Shown here one piece after another: positions 1-8,726 of a stretch of DNA of 44,359 bases (position 1 is the first letter of the stretch; each line of letters starts with the position of its first letter). Source of the stretch: a virus. The notes beneath the pieces were generated by a model. The model did no database searches. It was not told the DNA's origin and was given only the letters and a program-made list of their open reading frames with translations. The stretch is taken from the IMG/VR virus record IMGVR_UViG_3300048066_000048, positions 1 through 44,359 of that record; one strand, given 5' to 3'. The position numbers and the translations under genes were made by a program.

Positions 1-1015
1 AGTCACCAGAAGAAACTACTCCGTTATTGGCACCTAGTTTGGTAATAGTATCTGTGTCTATACTTGCAACAGAGATAGTGTTACCAGCTTGTGATACTGT
101 AACATTTGTACCACCAGTAATTGTTGTATCACCAGTTACGAATGATCCTGCGCCGCCACCCTTGAGTCTAGTGATAGTATCAGTAGAACTATATGTAATA
201 GTAGGATCACCATTACCATCAACACCTTGAGTTACTGTGGTTGCACCACCATCCAAGAAAGTAAAATCTGCGTCAGCAAATACCTGACCAGTAGTTGCTC
301 TCAGTCTAGTAATAGTATCAACATAACTAGACGTAATTGTAATTGTTTTTGTTGCTGCGTCCTGAGAAATAATAGAGGATCCTGCAGCTGCAATAGTAAT
401 ATCACCACTCTGTGCTGTACCACCAGTAGCAGATTGTAGTGTAGTTACAGTATTGTCATCTTCTTGATAACCAGAAATTGTGATAGCCTCACCACTTCTA
501 TCAAGGAATAAACTAAGTGCTTTGTTACCAGCGGGAACAGATGAAGGAACTCCAACTGCAAGAATAACATCATCATCAACACCTGCACCAGCGTTACCAC
601 CAGATGTTAATCTAAGAATTTTTTGAGAAGCACCAGAACCATCTTGAGCAGAGATAGCGTAGGTAGTATTGTTGTCTGGAGTAGTTACTGTTCCGCCTAG
701 AGCAATAGCGGTTCCGTTTACAGTAATCTGTGAGTTGATTAATGAGTTGTTTGGTATGTTGGTTAATGTGTTGAGCGTACCAACAATAGTACAACCTTCA
801 AATGATTTATTTGTGAGAGTTTGTGTTTGTGTGAGGTATACATTACCTGGCGTTCCCCAGAAAACTGACGTTCCATCACTCGTCAGATATTTACCGTTAC
901 CAGTGTCTCCACTGATAACAAAATTGTTACCTGTAAGGTCTAAATTATCTCCAGAAATCAGTTCTTCAATCTTTTGTGAAACTGGATTTACAATTAACGG
1001 AAAGCGGTCAGCCAT
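1..1015 (-). CDS. Tail-fibre-like structural protein, 3' end beyond window
   Basis: The frame is open from an ATG at 1015 to the window edge (about 338 residues), so the C-terminus is missing. The product begins MADRFPLIVNPVSQKIEEL and then becomes a Gly/Thr/Ser-rich, beta-rich chain. It carries repeated short units such as DTITRL, VTTLQS and ILRLTS at about 25-35 residue spacing. A GKYLTSDGTSVFW segment near residue 45 resembles the GQVLTSDG..W motif of the two other fibre-like genes at 3255-6301. This low-complexity repeat style is typical of cyanophage virion fibre or structural proteins. The exact role is inferred. A late-type promoter lies about 35 nt upstream. Confidence 0.75.
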   Translation of the reverse strand, partial: MADRFPLIVNPVSQKIEELISGDNLDLTGNNFVISGDTGNGKYLTSDGTSVFWGTPGNVYLTQTQTLTNKSFEGCTIVGTLNTLTNIPNNSLINSQITVNGTAIALGGTVTTPDNNTTYAISAQDGSGASQKILRLTSGGNAGAGVDDDVILAVGVPSSVPAGNKALSLFLDRSGEAITISGYQEDDNTVTTLQSATGGTAQSGDITIAAAGSSIISQDAATKTITITSSYVDTITRLRATTGQVFADADFTFLDGGATTVTQGVDGNGDPTITYSSTDTITRLKGGGAGSFVTGDTTITGGTNVTVSQAGNTISVASIDTDTITKLGANNGVVSSGD

Positions 1016-1046
1016 TTAACTACCAACAAATACTAGTGCTCAGGTT

Positions 1047-1054
1047 TATTTATG
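1047..1054 (-). promoter_or_regulatory. T4-type late promoter candidate
   Basis: On the minus strand this reads CATAAATA, 7 of 8 matches to the T4 late consensus TATAAATA. It lies in the 48-nt gap upstream of the ATG at 1015, with a leader of about 30 nt. The position fits late expression of a tail gene. Confidence 0.55.
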
Positions 1055-1063
1055 TCTTATCCT

Positions 1064-3253
1064 TTAAGGTCCAACTGCAGGTTGGAATAAAGTGTTCCTA
1101 CGTGGGTATGCTAATGAGTTTTGATTTAGTTTTCTTCTACCCTTAAAATCATCAGCTACTCCAGCGATACCACCACCTGACCAGTCACCTGTGCCCTGCC
1201 ACCTAGTAAATTTATACTCAATAGTATTATTTAATGTGCCTGCTGCACATGAATCATCAACAAATGATCCTGGCGGTGGAGTGGAGAAATCATCTACCTG
1301 AATAATACCAAGCATACTAGCATGAACACTACATTGATAGTAGTAAGTTCCTGCTGCTGCAGGAGTCCAAGCAACAGTTGTTGTTCCCGTAGCTCCATTG
1401 TTAGGAATAGTAGGATTATTTACATCCGCTCCTCCAGGAGACTGTCTCACTTTGAATGGGTGAATACTACCAACTCCACTCAAATTAAAGTTAATTGTAT
1501 CACCTACAAAAATCCTAACAGTAATATCGTTACCACTAATAGTTCCATCTCTAGTTTGACCGTTAAGAGTATAGTAAGCAGAACTTGGTGATGTAACTGT
1601 TACATCATATGTAAGAGCAATAGATCCACCACCAATACCCGTGTCAAAAGTCATTAAGTTTTCTTGATGACCTCTTTCAATAACACCAAAAGCATCTTCT
1701 TGAGTAAATCTATTCTTTCCTGTAGCAGCACACGCTATGATACCAGCAACTTGTGGACTTGCCATACTAGTACCACTGATAGGATACATCCAGTCACCAG
1801 TTCCTTGACTATATTTTACATCAACTAATCCAATACCTGCATAGTCACCAGTAATTGTAGCAGGGTTTGGCCAGCAAGAAAGAATATTCTGTCCAGCAGC
1901 GAAGATATCTACACCAGTTCCATAGTTAGAAAAACTAGCTCTCCTCTGATTTGCATACTTACTTACTGCACCAACAGAAATAGCGTTGGGAGATGATGCT
2001 GGAGATGAACCTCTATTGTAATATAATTGACTACCACCATTCACTCCACTAATTCTGACATAGTTATTCCAATCTGCTTCACCATCACGAACAACATTAA
2101 AATTATCATTACCTGCAGCTGAAATAATGACAACTCCATCTTTAATAGCATCCTCAACGTCTGCATTGATTGAGGTGTAGTGTACAGGAAATTTTGTTTT
2201 ATATTGTCCAATACCAAAATCAACTTCAATACCGTATATGTTCCAACCAGATGGTCCTGGATTAGATGAGTTATAAATCGCACCTTGGTATTGGATTTCA
2301 ATGATGTCAGCAATACTAAAACCGTTTGGGAATGTTTCACTATTAGCAGCGATTCCATATCCCCAACTATGATTAGTGATAGTAGGTCTTCTAATTCCTA
2401 GGTTATCATCAATTGCTTTACCACTATGAAATGCTCTGAGGTAATCAAAAATTAATAATCCTGGTACAGATTGACCCGAAGGCATTGTTCCAAGAACTTG
2501 TAGACCATATATGTTTGCTGCTGACGCCCACCCATAGTTACCACCAGCTACTGTTCCAGCAACGTGTGTACCATGTTCAACAGTATTTGTTCCATTAGTA
2601 TAGTAAGTTACAGATCCAGTAGGTAGTGTCTGTCCGTCATCATCAATAGATCCTACTGCAGCATTAAGATTATTAAACCATTGGTATTCTACAAATCTAT
2701 TTGTAGTTCCTGCTCCTTGTAGTGGTTGTCTATTAACTCTATTCAACCACTCACCACAATCACTAGACACGGGATCATCACAGATAACTACATCAACTTC
2801 AGAACCATCATTGTGCCAGATAATATCATCTCCAATTTTTTCTGTCGCACCTGCTCCAAAATTATTCTTATCTCTAGTAGGAAATCCAATACCATATACG
2901 CCAGCATGATGATATAGTCCCCAGTTGGTATCTACAGATGGATCAATTGTAACAGGTGCAATAGTATCATCTTTCCAATATTGACCTGTTAATTGAATAG
3001 TAGAATGATTTAAACTAGTGGGATACGAATGACGAACCATCTCATATCCAGCATCATCAGGATTCAATTCTACATCCCAGACTCTAGGATCTTTTTTTAA
3101 TTCTTCTGCTTGTTCGGAAGTCATCCAATAATGAGTGCATCTACTCATTGGACGCTTCATGTTTAGACGAAAACCATTCTCTACCATCTCTGAATAGAAA
3201 CCTTCTAAGTCTTCTCTCTTATGAAGAGTGACGATGTAGATTTTTTCCGACAT
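1064..3253 (-). CDS. Subtilisin-like (S8) protease fused to a cupredoxin-like domain
   Basis: The 729-aa product has a complete subtilase triad signature: Asp in DVVICDD (about residue 155), His in HGTHVAGT (about 228) and Ser in GTSMASPQVAG (about 495). There is also an oxyanion-region Asn motif (NHSWG) and an SAAGND block. Residues 1-90 look like an inhibitor/pro-segment-type alpha-beta domain (IYIVTLHKREDLEGF). After the protease comes a domain of about 100 residues with IHPFKV and TYYYQCSVHASMLG, giving His...Cys-x2-His-x2-Met, the ligand order of a type-1 copper site. The gene lies 1 nt downstream of a fibre-like gene, so a virion location is likely. Maturation or host-surface digestion are possible roles; both are inference. 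Confidence 0.85.
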   Translation of the reverse strand: MSEKIYIVTLHKREDLEGFYSEMVENGFRLNMKRPMSRCTHYWMTSEQAEELKKDPRVWDVELNPDDAGYEMVRHSYPTSLNHSTIQLTGQYWKDDTIAPVTIDPSVDTNWGLYHHAGVYGIGFPTRDKNNFGAGATEKIGDDIIWHNDGSEVDVVICDDPVSSDCGEWLNRVNRQPLQGAGTTNRFVEYQWFNNLNAAVGSIDDDGQTLPTGSVTYYTNGTNTVEHGTHVAGTVAGGNYGWASAANIYGLQVLGTMPSGQSVPGLLIFDYLRAFHSGKAIDDNLGIRRPTITNHSWGYGIAANSETFPNGFSIADIIEIQYQGAIYNSSNPGPSGWNIYGIEVDFGIGQYKTKFPVHYTSINADVEDAIKDGVVIISAAGNDNFNVVRDGEADWNNYVRISGVNGGSQLYYNRGSSPASSPNAISVGAVSKYANQRRASFSNYGTGVDIFAAGQNILSCWPNPATITGDYAGIGLVDVKYSQGTGDWMYPISGTSMASPQVAGIIACAATGKNRFTQEDAFGVIERGHQENLMTFDTGIGGGSIALTYDVTVTSPSSAYYTLNGQTRDGTISGNDITVRIFVGDTINFNLSGVGSIHPFKVRQSPGGADVNNPTIPNNGATGTTTVAWTPAAAGTYYYQCSVHASMLGIIQVDDFSTPPPGSFVDDSCAAGTLNNTIEYKFTRWQGTGDWSGGGIAGVADDFKGRRKLNQNSLAYPRRNTLFQPAVGP

Positions 3254-3254
3254 A

Positions 3255-4310
3255 TCAAGCCTCGATTGTGATGTACGTAAGGGTTACCTGTATGTTATTA
3301 GTAGAACCACTTCGGTTTACAATCTTTGCGTAAGTAGTATTCTGACCAGCACCACCAGAGTTAAAACAAATAACTCCTGGTGTAATCAATTGAGTAGTAT
3401 TACCAGTTGTAATTACCTCTGCAAGAACTCCTGATCCTGGTAAAGGATCATTAGTAATAGCTCTAGTAGAATCATTTGTTCTGCTAGTAGTATCACTATA
3501 AAGAGTTACCCATGCAGCATGTGATGTTGCGATAGAAAGTAATGCATAACCCGAAGGTGTTGTAATAGAAACATCAGAAGAACCTGCATTAGCAATCGAT
3601 TGTGTTACAGATGCTGTAGTTCTTGATTGCAATCCACCAGCAGTCCATGTTACGCCACCCGCTCCATCACTCGTCAAGACTTGTCCATTAGTTCCATTGC
3701 TAGTTGGATAAGTGAGACCACCAGCAGTAAGAGCACCAGTAAGTGTTACACCAGATGATGTTGTCTCCAATCTTTGAGTTCCACCAGCCCATAAGCTAAC
3801 ACTTGATGCTGACATTTGTGCCAGAGGATTCCCACTCTTGAGGAAGTTGAAAGCAGTAGCATTACCACCAATATTATTTTCAAATCTAAATTCACATCCA
3901 GAAACGTCTTCAAAAGTAAGTCTAGTGTTTGTTGAATCAAAATATAATTCAACATTGCCACGAGCACCATTAGAACCAAGACCTAGTTTGGTATTATCCC
4001 CTAAGAAAATACTATTTGAAGTAGAAGCACCCCTACCAGTTACCGTATCAATAGTATCTGCCTCTGCTGTTAGGTAACCAGAAAGATCAGGAGGAGTATA
4101 ACTAAAAACACCAGTGCCACTAGTATAAGAAAGAGCTGCAGTTCCAACAGCATTTTGAGTGACACTAAACAAAGTTCTGTCAGTTGCACTAGCGCCAGCG
4201 CCAGCTGCTTCCCACGATGATCCATTCCATGCGTATACAATACCCGCTACTGTATAAGTATACGAACCGTCAGTTGCCTGCCCTGCTGTTGAGGGAAAAT
4301 TAATTGCCAT
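3255..4310 (-). CDS. Tail-fibre-like structural protein
   Basis: This 351-aa protein starts MAINFPSTAGQATDGSYTY, followed by a YAWNGSSWE motif seen in phage fibre adhesins. It shares modules with the 652-aa neighbour: an SYTSGTG.F.YTPPDLSGYL block near residue 60, a DTIDTVTGRG block near 85, and a GQVLTSDGAGGVTW block near 208. The C-terminal 100 residues (from about QSRTTASVTQSI) form a predicted beta-rich domain ending TLTYITIEA. No enzyme motifs are visible. A late promoter candidate and a purine-rich SD (GGAAGGAG) precede the start. It was probably made with the downstream subtilase gene as one late message. Confidence 0.75.
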   Translation of the reverse strand: MAINFPSTAGQATDGSYTYTVAGIVYAWNGSSWEAAGAGASATDRTLFSVTQNAVGTAALSYTSGTGVFSYTPPDLSGYLTAEADTIDTVTGRGASTSNSIFLGDNTKLGLGSNGARGNVELYFDSTNTRLTFEDVSGCEFRFENNIGGNATAFNFLKSGNPLAQMSASSVSLWAGGTQRLETTSSGVTLTGALTAGGLTYPTSNGTNGQVLTSDGAGGVTWTAGGLQSRTTASVTQSIANAGSSDVSITTPSGYALLSIATSHAAWVTLYSDTTSRTNDSTRAITNDPLPGSGVLAEVITTGNTTQLITPGVICFNSGGAGQNTTYAKIVNRSGSTNNIQVTLTYITIEA

Positions 4311-4333
4311 TGCTTAGTATGCTCCTTCCGTAT

Positions 4334-4341
4334 TATTTAGA
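4334..4341 (-). promoter_or_regulatory. T4-type late promoter candidate
   Basis: The minus strand reads TCTAAATA, 7 of 8 to TATAAATA, in the 32-nt gap between the 652-aa and 351-aa fibre-like genes. It lies about 24 nt before the ATG at 4310, with a GGAAGGAG ribosome binding site between. Confidence 0.55.
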
Positions 4342-4342
4342 A

Positions 4343-6301
4343 TTACCATGTTGTAAGTGCTGCTCTCTTCCAAGTATTATTAGAGATGCAGATGTAAACA
4401 TAACCAGAATCATATCTAATGTCACCAGGAGTTCCAGTATCTGTAGCAGAAGATGGAGCAGATGAAGATGCAATTCTATCTTGAGTTAGTGGTGGATTAG
4501 TGTCAACCCATTGCGTCGTATCAGTATCCTGATAATAAATCTTGAGGCGACCAGTATCACTTTCCCACCATAGATCACCAGCAGATGCAGCAGGTGGTGT
4601 GTCTGAGATAGTTACACTAGCTCCACTTCCTCCACCACCAGTAGTGACAGATCCATCTGCCATCAAATACTCAGATGATGTACCACCAGACTTGATGAAT
4701 GAAGTTGCAGTAACAGTACCACCAATAGTAACACCAGCAGCGGTAGTTGTTAATCTATCAGATCCAAGATACTTAAGAGTACAAACTCCACTACCAGTCA
4801 AACTCAGACAATTATTACCACCAGCAGTACCACCACTATAGAAATGATGTCCTGATCTACTAGCATAGTAAATATCTCCACCAGCACCAGTGTTATTAAT
4901 ATTTCTAACATACATTGTGTTAGAAGCTAACCAGATCTGACCATAACCACCAGAGACAACAGATCCAAGTCTTAGTTCTCCACCTTCAGTTAAATGCAAG
5001 TCCCTTACACTGTCACTTCCTCTTGCAAGAACACTATCAAGTGTGTCAGTTTCAGTGAAAGAAGTTAGATAGTTTGGTGTGGTGTTTACCCAGTTACTAC
5101 CATTATATTGTAGTAGTTGACCATTAGATGCTCCAGTGATAGCAACATCACTGTGATTAGAAACTGCACCATATCCAACTAGGTAACCTTGTGATCCATG
5201 ATTACCCCATGAATATGCAGAGTTCCAATTAGCAATTTGTGCAGAAGTTACTGCTGCTGCATCTGATGCAGAGAATACAGGATCAGTTTCTGTTGTTAGA
5301 TAGCTAGAGAGATCAGGTGGTGTGAAAGTAAATGCACCACTACCAGAGTTATAAGAAAGAGATCCACCACCAGATGCAGTTGCATTTGAAGCAGAAAGAT
5401 CTGTTAGTGCTAGACCACCTCCACCTCCACCAGTAAGATCATTAGCTGCTTTCCATGAACCAGAAGATTGTTCCCACTTAAGAACCTGACCATCAGTAGG
5501 TGCAACGGTAAGGTCAACATCTCCAAGATCTGCCATGGAAGAATTGATATCTAGCAATTCAGTCCAAGCACCAGCATGTGCAAAGTATCCTTTACCTGTA
5601 CCGTGTACATGTGCAAACATACCATGATAAGTAGATGCACCAGGAAGATCTCCTAGGTTATCATAGTTGTTAGCGTATAGTATTTTACCAGTAGTAGTAA
5701 TATTTCTGGTAGTTGTTGAACCTCTTTCAAGAACACTATCAAGTGTGTCACTCTCAAGATAAGATGTTAAGTATCCCGCAGATGCATGATTACCCCAACT
5801 ATATGCTGCGTCCCAATTGGTAATCTTAGATGTAGTAACACCAGCAGCATCACCAAGTGAAGTTAGATATCCTGCTGACGCATGATTTCCCCAACCATAT
5901 GCTGTGTCATAGTTAGAAAGATCTGGTGGTGTAAATGTAAACTGTCCATTGCCAGAGTTATAAGCAAGAGCACCACCACTAGAAGCAGCTGCTGTAATTA
6001 CACTAGGTAGTGGAGGAACAGAGGGTTTGTTAAGAATAACTGCAACACCACCACTAGCATTCCAATCTGAGTTTACCTGTGCTGCAGGAATACTAGGTCT
6101 GTTAGTTAGACTATTATAACTTCCATCAAAAGGTGTTACCCAAGCGATAGAAGATCCAGTTGTGCTGAGGATTTGTCCCGAACTTCCTGCACTACCTGCT
6201 GCTTGGATGGGTTTACCAGCAGGAATATTAAGACCTTCCTTAAGATCTATAGGCGCATTATCACCATAATTGGCGATTTCATTTGCAAGAATTTTTGACA
6301 T
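4343..6301 (-). CDS. Modular tail-fibre-like protein
   Basis: This 652-aa Gly/Ser/Thr-rich protein is built from repeated modules. YGWGNHASAGYLTS-type units occur near residues 135-148 and 167-180, with a variant (YSWGNHGSQGYLV) near 365. TPPDLS.Y blocks lie near 124 and 330. DTLDSVL.RG blocks lie near 185 and 425. A GQVLKW segment lies near 271. The C-terminal part has the common phage pattern DLWWESDTGRLKIYYQD followed by QWVD. The N-terminus MSKILANEIANYG resembles cyanophage fibre-type proteins. The gene has its own late promoter candidate. Receptor binding or a whisker/fibre role is inferred from composition and context only. Confidence 0.8.
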   Translation of the reverse strand: MSKILANEIANYGDNAPIDLKEGLNIPAGKPIQAAGSAGSSGQILSTTGSSIAWVTPFDGSYNSLTNRPSIPAAQVNSDWNASGGVAVILNKPSVPPLPSVITAAASSGGALAYNSGNGQFTFTPPDLSNYDTAYGWGNHASAGYLTSLGDAAGVTTSKITNWDAAYSWGNHASAGYLTSYLESDTLDSVLERGSTTTRNITTTGKILYANNYDNLGDLPGASTYHGMFAHVHGTGKGYFAHAGAWTELLDINSSMADLGDVDLTVAPTDGQVLKWEQSSGSWKAANDLTGGGGGGLALTDLSASNATASGGGSLSYNSGSGAFTFTPPDLSSYLTTETDPVFSASDAAAVTSAQIANWNSAYSWGNHGSQGYLVGYGAVSNHSDVAITGASNGQLLQYNGSNWVNTTPNYLTSFTETDTLDSVLARGSDSVRDLHLTEGGELRLGSVVSGGYGQIWLASNTMYVRNINNTGAGGDIYYASRSGHHFYSGGTAGGNNCLSLTGSGVCTLKYLGSDRLTTTAAGVTIGGTVTATSFIKSGGTSSEYLMADGSVTTGGGGSGASVTISDTPPAASAGDLWWESDTGRLKIYYQDTDTTQWVDTNPPLTQDRIASSSAPSSATDTGTPGDIRYDSGYVYICISNNTWKRAALTTW

Positions 6302-6338
6302 ACTTCCAGTCCTGAAGACAGTTACACTAAGCTAGAAG

Positions 6339-6346
6339 TATTTATC
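6339..6346 (-). promoter_or_regulatory. T4-type late promoter candidate
   Basis: The minus strand reads GATAAATA, 7 of 8 to the late consensus, overlapping the stop codon of the upstream oxygenase gene and about 38 nt before the ATG of the 652-aa fibre-like gene. Confidence 0.6.
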
Positions 6347-6926
6347 TAAATGGAGGACCGCCGTACCACCCAACTAATGATTTTCTACTGCCAGAGTTAA
6401 TTCGTCTAACTCTATGCATACAATCTGAGGGAAATATAATGGCATCACCACGATCCATTTTAAAACTAAACATTTTTCTACCAACATACAGTTGGAATTC
6501 ACCACCATCATAATCATTCTTAGATGATAGACACATACTAATACTTAATTTTCGTATATGATTTTTTGGTTCTGTGTACAGTGCAGAAGCAAGGTCAGTG
6601 TGCCAATCATAATGCGATCCTTTTTTATTATATACACATAGGTGAATAAAGCTCGCCCAGTTATACAAATCAAAATGAAACAGATTAGTATTGGCACAAT
6701 TGACAAAGTGTGAGAGCATTCCTGATACCCAATGATCTGCAGGGATGCCTTGGGTCAGGCAGTCCCTAATTTTTTTATCACTTTTACCATCTGAATTAAC
6801 TTTTGTAGGAGATAGTCGAAGTTCTGCTTCTTCTAACTTTAGTTTAGATAATTGTTTAACAATTACCTCACTAACAGAAGTATCTACTGCAGTAGGTAAG
6901 TAATAATAATTAAGAACTTTGCTCAT
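6342..6926 (-). CDS. 2OG-Fe(II) oxygenase, prolyl-4-hydroxylase-like
   Basis: The 194-aa protein shows the double-stranded beta-helix oxygenase signature: iron ligands His109 and Asp111 (DWHTD) and His171 (CMHRV), and a 2-oxoglutarate-binding Arg about ten residues later (GSRKSLVGW). GGEFQLY and GDAIIFPS are typical core strands of the family. It ends GGPPFR. I chose the ATG at 6926 (MSKVLNYYYLP). An in-frame GTG at 6941 would add five residues, but its AGGTGG is only 3 nt away. Such enzymes are frequent in cyanophages, often next to tail genes; a protein-hydroxylating role on virion proteins is speculation. Confidence 0.85.
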   Translation of the reverse strand: MSKVLNYYYLPTAVDTSVSEVIVKQLSKLKLEEAELRLSPTKVNSDGKSDKKIRDCLTQGIPADHWVSGMLSHFVNCANTNLFHFDLYNWASFIHLCVYNKKGSHYDWHTDLASALYTEPKNHIRKLSISMCLSSKNDYDGGEFQLYVGRKMFSFKMDRGDAIIFPSDCMHRVRRINSGSRKSLVGWYGGPPFR

Positions 6927-7030
6927 AGGTCTACCATGCACGCCACCTGTTTTAGTTTAGATGCAAAACAGGAAATCATCCACACGGAAGGGGTCAATTT
7001 GGATCCACCATTTATTCTTTAACTGGAAAT

Positions 7031-7064
7031 AAAAAACCAGGCAGGAGAGTTTCCCATCCGCACC
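7031..7064 (-). terminator. Weak terminator-like structure in a 147-nt gap
   Basis: The gap 6927-7073 holds no credible gene. On the minus strand, GGTGCGGA (7064-7057) can pair with TCCTGCC (7046-7040), with two wobble pairs and a bulge, and is followed by TGG and T6 (7036-7031). This could end the tRNA/talC unit. The stem is imperfect, so the call is tentative. Confidence 0.35.
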
Positions 7065-7073
7065 AGAGCGAGT

Positions 7074-7442
7074 TTATGAGTCATCTCGGGACTTGTAATC
7101 TTCAAAAGAAATTACGTCTTCGCTTGCAGAACCATAGACTGGACCTGCTGCTGCACCAAAGTCAAGATTATCCAAAGCATCCAAATCTTTTCCAATCTTC
7201 AGACTGCTCAAATAAGGAGATGACAAGTTGAAAGAATAATTAGGATCATTCAATCGGTCATAAAAGTCGTCAGTATTATCACTGAAACGAATGGTGTTGT
7301 TGATCTTTGTCCTCAGGTCTCGAACTGAATTAAGTGAATCAAACAGTTCAGAAAGGTATTCATCTTCGCCCTCTGCAAGAGCGTTGATCAATGCCTGACG
7401 GATAGCTTCTTCTGCTTTCTCTAGTTGTGATGTAACGCTCAT
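7074..7442 (-). CDS. Conserved-type hypothetical protein
   Basis: The 122-aa acidic protein (MSVTSQLEKAEEAIRQALIN...) has a helical first half with possible coiled-coil character (LEKAEEAIRQAL, LFDSLNSVRDLRTKIN) and a Gly/Ala-rich then acidic tail (EDVISFEDYKSRDD). I recognise no enzyme motif. I prefer the ATG at 7442 because it has an AAGG SD at 6-nt spacing; a GTG at 7472 would overlap the upstream gene by 23 nt. It is the last gene of the unit that includes talC. Confidence 0.65.
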   Translation of the reverse strand: MSVTSQLEKAEEAIRQALINALAEGEDEYLSELFDSLNSVRDLRTKINNTIRFSDNTDDFYDRLNDPNYSFNLSSPYLSSLKIGKDLDALDNLDFGAAAGPVYGSASEDVISFEDYKSRDDS

Positions 7443-7449
7443 AATAACC

Positions 7450-7686
7450 TTAGTTGTATTTACGATAGGCACCCACTTCAGGGTCGGGGTCTAACCACTT
7501 GGTGTATTCAAAGTCCTCGATGACATAATCTAGTTGAATAGCATTGTCAATGAGGTACATATCAGCATAACGCTTAGTCCAGTCGTTGTACTTCTGGATG
7601 CGATAGTCTGGCATACCGTTGATCTCTAGCGTACCGCACTGGACGTAACGGTAAGGATAGCGTTCAAGGATGACTTCGGGTTTCAT
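7450..7686 (-). CDS. Hypothetical protein, translationally coupled
   Basis: The 78-aa product (MKPEVILERYPYRYVQCGTL...) is rich in Tyr, Asp and Glu and lacks membrane segments. It contains a Trp-Leu-Asp-Pro-Asp-Pro-Glu stretch near the C-terminus. The ATG at 7686 overlaps the stop of the upstream membrane-protein gene as ATGA, which strongly supports this start over a longer frame reaching 7800. No family is recognised. Confidence 0.65.
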   Translation of the reverse strand: MKPEVILERYPYRYVQCGTLEINGMPDYRIQKYNDWTKRYADMYLIDNAIQLDYVIEDFEYTKWLDPDPEVGAYRKYN

Positions 7687-8726
7687 AGGATGAAGGTGGT
7701 GATTGCTGCGTATGCAATAAGTATAGCACACAATCGAGAAAGGACAACGTAGTATTTCCGAATTGGTGTACCGAAATACTGCTGTCCAATCATGAGACAC
7801 TTGTGTGCAGGTGAGATCAGATAACCAGAATACTCAGTGCAGAGGAACCACACGAGATACTGAGGACCGAAGATCGATACTAGCACAGAAGTCATGCCAG
7901 CGTACTTGCCAGATGAACCCATGATGTAAGCAGCAACCATAGCTACTAGAGAAGCAGGAATAAGCATTTCAGGCGTTGCTGCCTTTAGATATTCCATAAC
8001 AGGTCCTTTGACCAGTCCAACCACACCACCAAGAGCAAGGACAACAGTTGCAATAATAGCAAACTTACCATCCAACCATCTGCCCCACTTCCAATCCTTA
8101 TATACAATCGAGTAATAGATTGACATACCAAGGAACCAAGGGAAGAAGAATGGTGCTCCTGCCTTACCCGTATTCAATAGAAGAATAACAGTGGCAATAA
8201 GTGGTGCCCATCCAGTAAGAGCACGACGCCAGTTAAAATCTCTTACGTGTTCTAAATTAGGAACAACAGATCTTGCAGGAACCTTAGTGAAAATATACCA
8301 CCATGTATATGTCAAGGTGATAATCAAAGGAATAATAGTATATCCTAGGAAAGTTCCATAAGATACACCCATCACTGCCATAGGCAGGACAACTGTCTTC
8401 TCTAGTGGGGACCACCAATAGTAATGGTGGACTGATAGGTAATCAATCACACCAAAAGCAGAACGCCTCTCCTTATCAGGTGGTGCGATGGCATCAAGGA
8501 GTGGTGCTGAGAGAGCAACACGACCAGGAATAGGAAGAATACCACCCAACAAAGAGGTAATAATAACAAGAATACGATGATCCTTTACATACTTTTTAGC
8601 TAAAGAATATACATCTTCTAATGCACTATGTTCACGGATGAATCCACCCAAGATCATAATACCAAAAATGTAACCCATGTAGAGTTCATTCGTAGCAATA
8701 GATTTTAATGTTTCAACTAGCATCAT
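7683..8726 (-). CDS. DUF401-like integral membrane permease
   Basis: The 347-aa, very hydrophobic protein has roughly eight to nine predicted membrane helices. Two segments recall the DUF401 family of putative permeases: GGILPIPGRVALSAPLLDAI near residues 61-80, and YLISPAHKCLMIGQQYFG near 302-320. DUF401 proteins have no firmly assigned substrate, and such transporters are unusual phage cargo. The gene overlaps the upstream Phd-type antitoxin by 14 nt (or 11 if the second ATG at 8723 is used) and the downstream gene by 4 nt, so it is co-translated with metabolic accessory genes. The family call is by motif memory and should be treated as moderate. Confidence 0.7.
   Translation of the reverse strand: MMLVETLKSIATNELYMGYIFGIMILGGFIREHSALEDVYSLAKKYVKDHRILVIITSLLGGILPIPGRVALSAPLLDAIAPPDKERRSAFGVIDYLSVHHYYWWSPLEKTVVLPMAVMGVSYGTFLGYTIIPLIITLTYTWWYIFTKVPARSVVPNLEHVRDFNWRRALTGWAPLIATVILLLNTGKAGAPFFFPWFLGMSIYYSIVYKDWKWGRWLDGKFAIIATVVLALGGVVGLVKGPVMEYLKAATPEMLIPASLVAMVAAYIMGSSGKYAGMTSVLVSIFGPQYLVWFLCTEYSGYLISPAHKCLMIGQQYFGTPIRKYYVVLSRLCAILIAYAAITTFIL

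Noticed and set aside
27-1019. Plus-strand open frames opposite the first tail gene (for example 27-230, 227-439, 669-1019)
   Set aside because: They are antisense to a continuous, protein-like minus-strand frame and give low-complexity products without recognisable features.
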